Under the pieces are notes generated by a model. That model was not told where the DNA came from, did not search any database, and was given only the letters and a program-made list of their open reading frames with translations. Of a stretch of DNA of 64,000 nucleotides, positions 55,395 to 62,732 are shown in pieces. Each line of letters begins with the position of its first letter. The first letter of the stretch is position 1. The position numbers and the translations under genes were made by a program. Source of the DNA: Agreia sp. Leaf210 (GTDB lineage Bacteria > Actinomycetota > Actinomycetes > Actinomycetales > Microbacteriaceae); assembly GCF_001421485.1 (NCBI RefSeq), contig NZ_LMKK01000002.1, positions 1 to 64,000 on the forward strand, read 5' to 3'.

Positions 55395-56381
55395 TCAGTG
55401 AGTGCCTGAGAATATGGCTGAGATATAGGCCACAGGACCAGCGGCAAGTTGCTCCCTGGGCTCCCTGAGCCCTCCAGGCGATACGCGCCAAACGCCCACA
55501 TTGCGATGAATGCTTGAGACGAGGAGGCATGCAACTACTAGTAATTTCGGACCGAGGGGCACCAAAACCACATTGTGCGTGCGTTGTAGACCGTGGCTAA
55601 TCATCTCGAGTTCGACAAATGTCGAATATGGGTCGTCCACCGGAAATGACCATACGTTGCGCTCGTCGACGATATTAATCAGCAAGTCATTGGCTTTTCG
55701 GACGGCATCATCGAAGCGAACATCAAGACTCTGGGGGACGGCGAGCCACGTCAGAGCTGGGTCCATTACCTGTTGAGCAGCAAGCGCGAGTTCCGATTCA
55801 TAACCTAGCCCGATCAGGGTCGCGAGTCCGAAGTCTGCTTCGCCAATTCCTGAGAACTCAGGACTGACCGCACCAAATTCCGTTATAGGGCCATGATCGA
55901 TGGGAGGTTCAGTGAACTGGGCAAAAGAGTACAGAAAGGAAACCGAGATCGGTCGGCTAGCACGCGCCGAAGCCCATATGGCCGAATATATTGCAACAAG
56001 ACTCGTACGTGGGAAGCTCGAAACATCGACTGCAATGTGTAAATGGTCTTTCTCAATCGACCACAATGCCTCCAAATAGGAAAGGACGTGCTGAGACGCC
56101 TCGAGAGCGTTCGCAGCGGACTTCACCTGAACCGCGGCCTGTTTTTCTGCCCACGCCAGATTTGCCGCGAAGGAATGTTCCTCTTGAACTCCGAACCGAA
56201 TCCCCATGGCCGTTTCATATCTGGCCGACAAGGAGGAAGCAACGTGTATCGAGCGTCCCTCATAACCGATCGCGAAAATAAGACCGTCGTAAGCCGTCTC
56301 ATCTACATCGGCATCGCCACCGCCGACAACTCGAACCTCGGGTTGGACTCTCTCGGAGCGCCATCTTAGTTCTTTTACCAA
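55395..56381 (-). CDS. Unknown protein with GYEGR and DVSSFPR motifs, fourth gene of the island operon
   Basis: This 328-residue protein of unrecognised family opens with strand-loop motif FAIGYEGRS (about 36-44). After an Ala-rich helical region it has IAVDVSSFPRTS (117-127), and later FSGIGEADFGLATLIGLGYESE. The two motifs look like a Rossmann-type sensor or enzyme fold with a conserved Arg in each, but this is only impression. The start is a TTG overlapping the ATPase stop by 7 bp, so translation depends on the upstream gene. Its tight coupling suggests it is the effector or sensor partner of the ATPase. Confidence 0.75.
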   Translation of the reverse strand: MVKELRWRSERVQPEVRVVGGGDADVDETAYDGLIFAIGYEGRSIHVASSLSARYETAMGIRFGVQEEHSFAANLAWAEKQAAVQVKSAANALEASQHVLSYLEALWSIEKDHLHIAVDVSSFPRTSLVAIYSAIWASARASRPISVSFLYSFAQFTEPPIDHGPITEFGAVSPEFSGIGEADFGLATLIGLGYESELALAAQQVMDPALTWLAVPQSLDVRFDDAVRKANDLLINIVDERNVWSFPVDDPYSTFVELEMISHGLQRTHNVVLVPLGPKLLVVACLLVSSIHRNVGVWRVSPGGLREPREQLAAGPVAYISAIFSGTH

Positions 56382-58273
56382 AGCCCGGCCTGCCTGTCCA
56401 ACAGAGATGTCAAGGCCCGCTTGTCGGGACCGCTGTTCTCATCCCGCGCCCGCTCCAGCAAAGCGTTGAGAGACACTGCTCGGCCCACTCGTTGCGTCAA
56501 CCCATACCCGGGTGAAAGTAGGTAGGAAAGGCGAAAGCGCTTGCCTCGGGACGACGAGATCGGATCCGACGAGGCCGAGCCCCGATGCACGCCTCTTGAG
56601 TCACCAGTTGAAAGTTGGATAAGCGCACCGGAATTAAGACCTCGGGATACCAGTTCCTCCGTGGCGTCGTCAGAATGCGAATCTACGATGAAGGAAGATA
56701 TCGGATCCTCTGGGAAGGTTTCTGACATGAGTTCATTGTGAAAAGCGCGCCCCAATATATCAATGAAGGAAAGCAAACCCCTCGGAAGCGCTCGACCTAA
56801 ATCTTCGCTGATTGGCAGTCCCCGCAGGAAGCTGCGGAAAGCAGACGCCGTCCGCGTCACAGCATCGACTTGAACCGCCCGAGGCACAAAAGATTTTGAA
56901 TCGAGTCCGTTGAGCAACATCGGGGTGATGAACGCCAGTCGTCGCGGATTACCTTCGCACAGGTTCATTATTCCTGCTGCTCCAACATAGAGGCGCCCGG
57001 TCGAAACCTGGCTCTGGATTCGTCTTCCCGAAAGCCTCGAATCCCTCAGATACGCCTCCCGAACCAACGCGGTCTGACGGACCTTCCTAATTGGCGCTCG
57101 AATATCGGATGAGCTCTCGCTAAGAAGGTCTTGGGATGACAGGTTCTTCTTAACAAGATACTCTTCGAAGCTCGGATCCTTCCGCGCTAGCGATCGAAAT
57201 GTACGAGCCTGGGACGAGTCCGGTCCGTAAGAATTCTTTGCGCTTTTGCTCGTCGATCCGGACAGCAGACTCGGCCCAAGGGTTGTGTAAATATTCAGGT
57301 CGAGTCCGGTGTGATGGCTTGCGGACTTCGCGAAAAACGCTGCTGAAAAGTCCTCAATGTCCCGTTCGCTGGCCGCCTGTAGATCGACGACCGAATAATC
57401 GTTCATAGCGGAAGCTCGAGATCGTGCGGGGAGGCCTCGATAAGCCTGCATATATGGCGCAATAGCTACTTTGAACAGAATGTCTGTATCGCTGTGCCGA
57501 AGGTAGGAGAGGAGGTGTTGTTGCATCGATTCTGGCGCCACCTCCACCTCGTCGAACAGAACAGCCCAACGTGTACCAGACGACCAATTACTAGCAGCCG
57601 CGATAATTTCGACTGCACCCTTGAGGCCCGTATCTAGATCGACGATATCTACCTCATCGATGGAAAAGGACTGGCCCATCTGCTTGCGGAGCAACTGCCT
57701 GTTCCAGGCCGTGACTGCCACCATCTGTCTAGCGCGTAATGCCTGCTGCAATGCGCCGATAGTCGGAAGCGATACGTCTAGTTGCCATAGCGCAGATAAC
57801 TGCTCTACCGCTGCCGCCTCCTCGGCCGAGGTGAGGAGAGTAAGTGCTGAGTGGCTGCGTGAACTTGTGCAGTGCCAAGAAAAACTCTTTGCTATGCACC
57901 TAAAAGCGTGAAAGGCGTAGAGAGTTTGAATGCCCAAGTTGGCCAAATCGTTAGGAAGTCCAGATGTTGCCAACGTTTCAAGCTGATCGGAAAGCTGAAT
58001 GTCTATAGGGATAAACAGCCCGCTGAACAATGGTGCGTTAATTGCGTGACCCTGCGCTGCTCGAGTACGTCTCTCAACACCTTCCGGCGTCAACATCTTC
58101 AACAACGTAGTCTTCCCGCTTCCACGAGGACCCATGATCAACGTATTGGAGGAGACCGTTAGAGCTTCGTAAGCCTGTGGCTGCACAAAGTTGTCGGCAA
58201 CCTCTGAGGCCGTCAGATCCCGTGCATTGAATCGATCAAGCCGGTCTAACGGTGACTCCATAATGTCGTCCAT
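56375..58273 (-). CDS. P-loop ATPase of the ORC/CDC6-like type, third gene of the island operon
   Basis: This is a 632-residue protein. The N-terminus FNARDLTASEVADNFVQP leads directly to Walker A GPRGSGKTT (48-56). Walker B is AVLFDEVE (237-244), followed by a sensor-like FKVAIAPY. Both catalytic motifs are intact. It resembles ORC-CDC6-like ATPases of accessory genome cassettes by the spacing of the FVxP region and Walker A. The C-terminal 350 residues have no recognised domain; no transmembrane helix or coiled coil is visible. Its ATG overlaps the phosphoesterase stop (TAATG). Confidence 0.8.
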   Translation of the reverse strand: MDDIMESPLDRLDRFNARDLTASEVADNFVQPQAYEALTVSSNTLIMGPRGSGKTTLLKMLTPEGVERRTRAAQGHAINAPLFSGLFIPIDIQLSDQLETLATSGLPNDLANLGIQTLYAFHAFRCIAKSFSWHCTSSRSHSALTLLTSAEEAAAVEQLSALWQLDVSLPTIGALQQALRARQMVAVTAWNRQLLRKQMGQSFSIDEVDIVDLDTGLKGAVEIIAAASNWSSGTRWAVLFDEVEVAPESMQQHLLSYLRHSDTDILFKVAIAPYMQAYRGLPARSRASAMNDYSVVDLQAASERDIEDFSAAFFAKSASHHTGLDLNIYTTLGPSLLSGSTSKSAKNSYGPDSSQARTFRSLARKDPSFEEYLVKKNLSSQDLLSESSSDIRAPIRKVRQTALVREAYLRDSRLSGRRIQSQVSTGRLYVGAAGIMNLCEGNPRRLAFITPMLLNGLDSKSFVPRAVQVDAVTRTASAFRSFLRGLPISEDLGRALPRGLLSFIDILGRAFHNELMSETFPEDPISSFIVDSHSDDATEELVSRGLNSGALIQLSTGDSRGVHRGSASSDPISSSRGKRFRLSYLLSPGYGLTQRVGRAVSLNALLERARDENSGPDKRALTSLLDRQAGLW

Positions 58274-59478
58274 TACATCGATCCTAGGAAGATTTCCGAT
58301 GGGTGAAGCGAATAATGCTGGGATTGGCTTATTTGAATCGTCCCTGATGCGGATAGGGAATCTAACATTCCTCTGCGGTCAGCCGGAAGCATGTAACGCA
58401 ACTCTGGGTGCGTTGTAAAGATATCTTCCAAGGGCAAGAACCGTTCAGGAGAGCCTTTCACGTAGGCCTCGACGAGCGAGGACGCTTTAGCTATGTCGTC
58501 TCTATAGCCGAACCCAGCCTGATCAGGGATTCCCTCATCAGATTTCGGCTGACTCCACCCCGCGCTGATGCTGTATTCCCACGATCGAATGATGCCGGCC
58601 TGTCCTGAGGTTCCCGGAACCGAATCAAAATCCTTCAAGTCCACTAGATGAAATTGATTTCTGACACGAGTAGCGAGTTCTGGGTAGAGTCTCGCAGAGA
58701 AACTACCGGCCGCCATGATTACCGGAGCTTGTGCACCCCCCGCCGCGTATACAAGATTTGGGTAATGCCGATGTCCGTGGATGACCATCCAGCATCCATC
58801 ATCCTGAAGAATTTTGAGCACCTCGGGTCCAGCATCAAGAGCGCTGTAATCACCGATGTCGATTGCATCGTGTCGATACGGGTGATGATGCGCGAGAAGC
58901 ACTTTTCGCGGATTGTTTGCGCGACTAACAAGCTCCTTGAGCTTTTCCAGAGTGTCAGGGCTAACGAGACCCCGCTTCGCCAATTTCTCATCGTCATGGC
59001 CTGCGGCCGTATTGAGAATGACAATGTCCAACTCCGGCGTTGAGTGGAGTGCGACGTTATCCTTCCAATAATCACGACGAACATCAGGATCGTCCATCGG
59101 AAAGGGAGGCTGAAGCGTCCTCGTAGACAGCGTAGGGTCAGACCACTTGTTCAAATTTCTTGAGTCAACGTCGTGATTTCCGGTTGTACCAATCAGCCAC
59201 TTTGCAGTCAGGCGATTTCGAATATTTTGCAACCAACTCCACGCAAAAACGATGCCCTGGTGATCAGCACCATTCCCCATGTCTCCAGCACAAAGCACAT
59301 AGTCAGCCTGCAATTGCTCCTCGCGAATAAGTACTTCCAGACTCTGAAATGGACCCCTCGACTCTTCCGCTCGTCCGGGAAGGGTTCTTGTCCAAGACGG
59401 GTCACGATCGCCGAACGGGATGGCACCCGCATCCGGATGGAAGGCGTGAATGTCCGAAATGATCGCGAGCTTAGTCAT
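58273..59478 (-). CDS. Calcineurin-like metallophosphoesterase, second gene of the island operon
   Basis: This 401-residue enzyme carries the complete metal-ligand set: SDIHAFH (Asp9, His11), CAGDMGNG (Asp66), GNHDVD (Asn101, His102), LAHHHPYR and HGHRHYP. The final 130 residues have no recognised domain. Relatives include nucleases such as Mre11/SbcD, and cyclic-nucleotide or phosphoprotein phosphatases. In this operon a nuclease or a nucleotide-cleaving role fits best. ATG 59478 overlaps the methyltransferase stop by 4 bp. Confidence 0.9.
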   Translation of the reverse strand: MTKLAIISDIHAFHPDAGAIPFGDRDPSWTRTLPGRAEESRGPFQSLEVLIREEQLQADYVLCAGDMGNGADHQGIVFAWSWLQNIRNRLTAKWLIGTTGNHDVDSRNLNKWSDPTLSTRTLQPPFPMDDPDVRRDYWKDNVALHSTPELDIVILNTAAGHDDEKLAKRGLVSPDTLEKLKELVSRANNPRKVLLAHHHPYRHDAIDIGDYSALDAGPEVLKILQDDGCWMVIHGHRHYPNLVYAAGGAQAPVIMAAGSFSARLYPELATRVRNQFHLVDLKDFDSVPGTSGQAGIIRSWEYSISAGWSQPKSDEGIPDQAGFGYRDDIAKASSLVEAYVKGSPERFLPLEDIFTTHPELRYMLPADRRGMLDSLSASGTIQISQSQHYSLHPSEIFLGSM

Positions 59479-60317
59479 GCGCCCACTGACATCCGATTCG
59501 ACGATTCACACATCGAAATAAGTAGTTCGGTTTTCACGGCACGAGCGGAGCGTCGCGATCCAACGTTGTAATGAACCTGGAAGTCCTTACTTCCCCATCC
59601 CACAAACGTCTTACTCATTTCTCTTGGCAATGAGAGATAAACGTGCACGCCTCTGGAACGGAGGCGAGAGGCCTCCTCAAATATCCGTTCTGCCGTCACT
59701 TCCGAGTGCTGAGAATACCCGTACTCGCCATAGTTGGCTCGATCAGACCTCCAAGGAGGATCTAAATACACGATGTCTCCTACGACTGCATCCTTTAAAG
59801 TGTCGGCAAAGTCTCCCGTGACAAGAGCAGCCGAAGCGAGTGCTGTGGCACATAGCTTGAAGGACTCTTCGTCGGGAAGCGAGCCCGTCTTTCGCCCAAA
59901 TGGGACATTAAATTGATTCAGCCTGTTCGTGCGATATACGCCGTTAAAGCAATATCGGTTCAGGTACACAAACTGCACGGCGCTCTCAAACGTTGTCGAA
60001 TCATATTTCTGGGCGCGAATCTCGTAATACGAAGTTTCTGTCGCGCTTAGAGATGCGACAGTCGCTCGCAAGCTCACTGGATCCTCACGTATCCAGCGCC
60101 ACGCGTTCATCAGTAGCGGGTTAGCGTCACCAAGAACGGCCTTTTGTGGGTGATAAGCGAAGTAGACCGATCCTCCACCCATGAATGGTTCGAAGTAAGT
60201 CCCAGCAGACTGGACCTCTCGAAGGTGCTCGACAATAGCCGAAGAAGATCGTTTCTTACTGCCCATCCAACGAAGCACTGAGCTCGCGAGATCTGTCGCC
60301 GCCGCGTTCCTCGTCAT
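59475..60317 (-). CDS. D12-class DNA adenine methyltransferase (Dam-like), first gene of the island operon
   Basis: This is a 280-residue N6-adenine methyltransferase. The SAM site is LRWMGSKKR (15-23) and FEPFMGGGS (42-50). NRYCFNGVYRTN (120-131) matches the Dam target-binding hairpin, and the catalytic motif is DPPW (186-189) in place of DPPY. Dam relatives modify GATC. I start at ATG 60317, with GGCGGA upstream; the longer frame runs through the tRNA gene and is not real. As the first gene it could protect host DNA from the products of the following genes. Confidence 0.9.
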   Translation of the reverse strand: MTRNAAATDLASSVLRWMGSKKRSSSAIVEHLREVQSAGTYFEPFMGGGSVYFAYHPQKAVLGDANPLLMNAWRWIREDPVSLRATVASLSATETSYYEIRAQKYDSTTFESAVQFVYLNRYCFNGVYRTNRLNQFNVPFGRKTGSLPDEESFKLCATALASAALVTGDFADTLKDAVVGDIVYLDPPWRSDRANYGEYGYSQHSEVTAERIFEEASRLRSRGVHVYLSLPREMSKTFVGWGSKDFQVHYNVGSRRSARAVKTELLISMCESSNRMSVGA

Positions 60318-60365
60318 CAAGTTGTCCGCCACACCGTCCCGCCCGCCTATACGAATAATGACTAA

Positions 60366-60381
60366 ACATAGCGTTCTATGT
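60366..60381. promoter_or_regulatory. Perfect inverted repeat upstream of the island operon
   Basis: ACATAG-CGTT-CTATGT is a perfect 6-bp palindrome with a 4-bp spacer, ending 49 bp upstream of the methyltransferase start. On the minus strand it sits just after a TTGATC that could be the -35. It is a candidate operator controlling the whole island operon; no regulator gene is present in the island. Confidence 0.5.
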
Positions 60382-60490
60382 CGATCAACCAAGCAAACCA
60401 ACGGGACGCAAAGTGCCAACTGGTTAAGGCAAGGACTGGGAACGATACCCAATAGACAGCTGCCGGTGACACCTTTGCCGACTGTCGAAG

Positions 60491-60562
60491 TGCCCCTGGA
60501 GGGACTCGAACCCCCAACCTGTTCCTTAGGACGGAATTGCTCTTCCATTGAGCTACAGAGGC
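60491..60562 (-). tRNA. tRNA-Arg (anticodon CCT)
   Basis: The acceptor stem GCCTCTG pairs with CAGGGGC (one U-G wobble). The D-arm is GCTC/GAGC, the anticodon stem TTCC/GGAA holds loop GTCCTAA with anticodon CCT (codon AGG), and the T-arm is GGGGG-TTCGAGT-CCCTC. The CCA end is not encoded. Its 3' end faces the low-GC island. Confidence 0.9.
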
Positions 60563-60650
60563 TGGCCTTTAGGAGTTTAGCTTAGAGGCTGGGGCAAGTG
60601 GTCTAGATACAGACGCAGCGCGACTTAGTCGGCCGACGCATCCGGTGCGG

Positions 60651-60750
60651 TGGTCTCGATACGCGTCGGCCGCGGGCGGCCTTCGGCTACTCGACCAGCG
60701 CAAGAGCCGAAGGCGCGGCGGAGCCGCCTATGAGTAGGGCACGGCGAAGC
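60651..60750. repeat. REP-like palindromic repeat region
   Basis: The sequence GTCTCGATACGCGTCGGCC...CTACTCGACCAGCG, followed by inverted GCCGAAGGC-type arms, is of the kind dispersed between genes in Microbacteriaceae. It fills the space between tRNA-Arg and the HNH gene. I base the family call on recall only. Confidence 0.5.
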
Positions 60751-60767
60751 CGTTCAATCGCGACCGG

Positions 60768-61265
60768 CTACGCCGCGCTCTCGATGTAGCCCTCCCACGC
60801 CGGCTCCGCGCGCTCCGCTCCGCGGACAGTCCAGCCCGCCTGGTGCGGCATCTTCGGAGTGGCCCGCAGAGTCCAACCCATCTCGGCCGGGGTGCGGTCG
60901 CTCTTGATGTTGTTGCAGCGCAGACAGCAGGCCACGAGGTTCTCCCACGTGTCCTTGCCTCCGCGCGACTTGGGCATCACATGGTCGATGGTGGTGGCCG
61001 ATCCCCCGCAGTAGAGGCAGCGCATACCGTCACGGCGCAGCACTCCGCGGCGCGACACGGGCATGAGTCTGGTCGAGGGAATGCGCACGTAGCGCGTGAG
61101 GATGATGACACTCGGTCGGTCGAACAGCCCCGAGGTCGCCCAAACCGGATGCTCGACGTCGCTCTCGATGATCGTCGCCTTCTCGTTCATCACGAGAACG
61201 ATGGCGCGCTTGAACGAGACCACTCCGAGTGGCTCGTATCCCGCGTTCAAAACAAGTGTTCGCAT
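60768..61265 (-). CDS. HNH endonuclease family protein
   Basis: This is a 165-residue protein. The HNH motif spans CLYCGGSATTIDHVMPKSRGG with the second Cys pair CCLRCNN, forming the zinc-bound beta-beta-alpha metal finger. The N-terminus MRTLVLNAGYEPLGVVSFKRA is typical of the small actinobacterial HNH proteins that are host genes, not toxins. GAAAGGG precedes ATG 61265. The DNA target is unknown. Confidence 0.88.
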   Translation of the reverse strand: MRTLVLNAGYEPLGVVSFKRAIVLVMNEKATIIESDVEHPVWATSGLFDRPSVIILTRYVRIPSTRLMPVSRRGVLRRDGMRCLYCGGSATTIDHVMPKSRGGKDTWENLVACCLRCNNIKSDRTPAEMGWTLRATPKMPHQAGWTVRGAERAEPAWEGYIESAA

Positions 61266-61355
61266 TGTTGCCCTTTCGAATTGCCCTGCACGGCTTGCAG
61301 GGACCCGATGTGTCACCCATCGATTTTCTTCACGATCAGAGAAGCAAATGGACAC

Positions 61356-61387
61356 AAAAAAAGGGCACCGTCAAAATGACAGCACCC
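61356..61387 (-). terminator. Strong rho-independent terminator (minus strand)
   Basis: On the minus strand an 11-bp stem GGGTGCTGTCA / TGACGGTGCCC with a 3-nt loop is followed by seven Ts. It lies about 90 bp upstream of the HNH start, so it would end the transcript coming from 61.5 kb or act as an attenuator for the HNH gene. Confidence 0.85.
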
Positions 61388-61614
61388 TAGCTCAGCCGAA
61401 CCCGGCTCAGACAACGTCCACTCGTGTGACTCCTGACGGCAAGCAGGCGGCAACCCGTGGTGCGGATGCTCCTGCCAGCTATCACGAGGTCTCCTCTAAA
61501 GGCTCGAATAATTGCAGTAAGAGTAACCCACGAACGACGTACCACAAACCATGTGGCACGCCGTTCGGGTGAGCTGTAACCGATTGTTCACAAATCGGCC
61601 AGCGACGATTCTGT
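61388..61614 (-). other. Structured non-coding region between NlpC/P60 and HNH genes
   Basis: No reading frame is convincing on either strand. On the minus strand the region contains several short helices (GAGCCGGGTTCGGCT, CCGCCTGC...GCAGG-like arms) and ends at the strong terminator. A promoter-like TTGTGG...TACTCT lies near 61.53 kb. It could be a small RNA or a leader with attenuation. The HNH leader also has CCCTGCA/TGCAGGG. I tested it mentally against the c-di-AMP (ydaO) riboswitch and found no convincing match. Confidence 0.4.
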
Positions 61615-62496
61615 CTAGACGATACGCACGAAGTAGTAGCTGCCCCACAGCGCACGGTGCTCGACCATACGGCCCCAGTCGGGCGAATCGATCACTCCGC
61701 CGGCACCGTCATAGATGCCGATGTGGTACATCGGCCACACCACGAGGTCGCCGGGCTGGGCGTCTTCCGGCGAGACGCGAATACCCATGGCGGCCTGGTT
61801 GCCGACGATGCGGGGCAGGTACACGCCGAACTGGCCGAACACGTACTGGGTCAGCCCATCGCATCCGAAACCGGCCTCGGGAGTGGCGCCGGCGCTATAC
61901 GGAACGACGCCGACGAACTGCTCGGCGTAGTCGACGACGGCCTGGCCGCTGTACGCGCCGGAGGGCGGGTTCACCGCGAAGGTTCCGGCGGTGGGCGTGG
62001 TCGAAGCGGATGCCGTGCTGGCCTCGGTTGCGGCGACCGCGGCTGCGGCCGCATCGCGGGCGGCCTGCAGCTGCTCGCTCGTGGGAGCGGTGTAGGCGTC
62101 GCGGCTCACGGCGAGTGCGGCGGCGGTGTCGTCGACGGTGAGGGTCTGCGCTCCCCCGGCCAGATCGGTCGAGTTCTTCGCGTCGAAACCAGCGTTGCCA
62201 TTGCCGAAGGCGTAGGCGGGAAGCGCCATCGTGGCGATGAGCCCCACGGCGAACGCCATGACGACGCCGCCCGCGACGTTGCGCTTGGTCGGCATCTTGA
62301 AACGGCGCGGCGGTGCGGTCTGAGCACTCCTGGCGACGGCGGCGGATGCGCGGGGAGCCGCGATCACCGACGTAGCAGAGCGGGTCACCGGGGTGAGGGG
62401 TCGGGGAACGGCCGGAACGATGGCGTTCTCGTCGATCGAGGTGTTCGGGTTCGGCTGGTCGTTCGGGGCGTCCAGCGACTCACGAAATTCGGTCAA
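61615..62496 (-). CDS. Membrane-anchored NlpC/P60 cell-wall peptidase
   Basis: This 293-residue protein has an N-terminal cytoplasmic tail, one transmembrane helix (GGVVMAFAVGLIATMALPAYA), an Ala-rich linker and a C-terminal NlpC/P60 domain. That domain carries the catalytic Cys in GFGCDGLTQYVF and the His in WPMYHIGIYDG. It should cut peptidoglycan stem peptides outside the membrane. I place the start at TTG 62496 because GGAGGT lies 6 bp upstream; the longer frame from 62616 has no ribosome-binding site. Confidence 0.8.
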   Translation of the reverse strand: MTEFRESLDAPNDQPNPNTSIDENAIVPAVPRPLTPVTRSATSVIAAPRASAAVARSAQTAPPRRFKMPTKRNVAGGVVMAFAVGLIATMALPAYAFGNGNAGFDAKNSTDLAGGAQTLTVDDTAAALAVSRDAYTAPTSEQLQAARDAAAAAVAATEASTASASTTPTAGTFAVNPPSGAYSGQAVVDYAEQFVGVVPYSAGATPEAGFGCDGLTQYVFGQFGVYLPRIVGNQAAMGIRVSPEDAQPGDLVVWPMYHIGIYDGAGGVIDSPDWGRMVEHRALWGSYYFVRIV

Positions 62497-62732
62497 GTCT
62501 GTACCTCCGGCACCTCGCGCGGCCTCTAGGGTGCCGTCCCGTCCCACTGAATTGTCTGCGGGGTATACATGCCAAGAGACGGGGAAAGAGGTGTCTTGGA
62601 ATGGTCCATTCGCCATGCTCCGGCTGTCTGGACTCGTCCGATGCTACGTGACCGTTACCTGTTTGTCACCTAAATGACACCGAATTTAACGGATTGGTAA
62701 CGGCGGGAATGAAAAAAGCTCAGCGCGAAGGG

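Larger units (their letters stand above)
55016..60490. mobile_element. Low-GC genomic island adjacent to tRNA-Arg, carrying a four-gene operon
   Basis: Between the decayed CMD gene and the 3' end of tRNA-Arg, base composition falls to about half GC, well below the flanks, and A/T-ending codons become common. All genes inside lie on one strand in one overlapping operon. tRNA 3' ends are common integration sites. I found no integrase, recombinase or clear direct repeat of the tRNA end at the left side, so it may be an old or immobile insertion. The boundaries are approximate. Confidence 0.5.

Noticed and set aside
55016-60490. Known restriction-modification, BREX, DISARM, CBASS or toxin-antitoxin system
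   Set aside because: No restriction nuclease, BrxL/PglX, DrmABC, cyclase or toxin motif was recognised; only the methyltransferase is shared with some of these.
60318-60548. N-terminal extension of the DNA methyltransferase
   Set aside because: It would read through the tRNA-Arg gene and lacks any methyltransferase feature.
61388-61614. c-di-AMP (ydaO) riboswitch near the NlpC/P60 gene
   Set aside because: The region is downstream of that gene, and the conserved motif order of the riboswitch is not seen; the actual leader of the NlpC/P60 gene also shows none.
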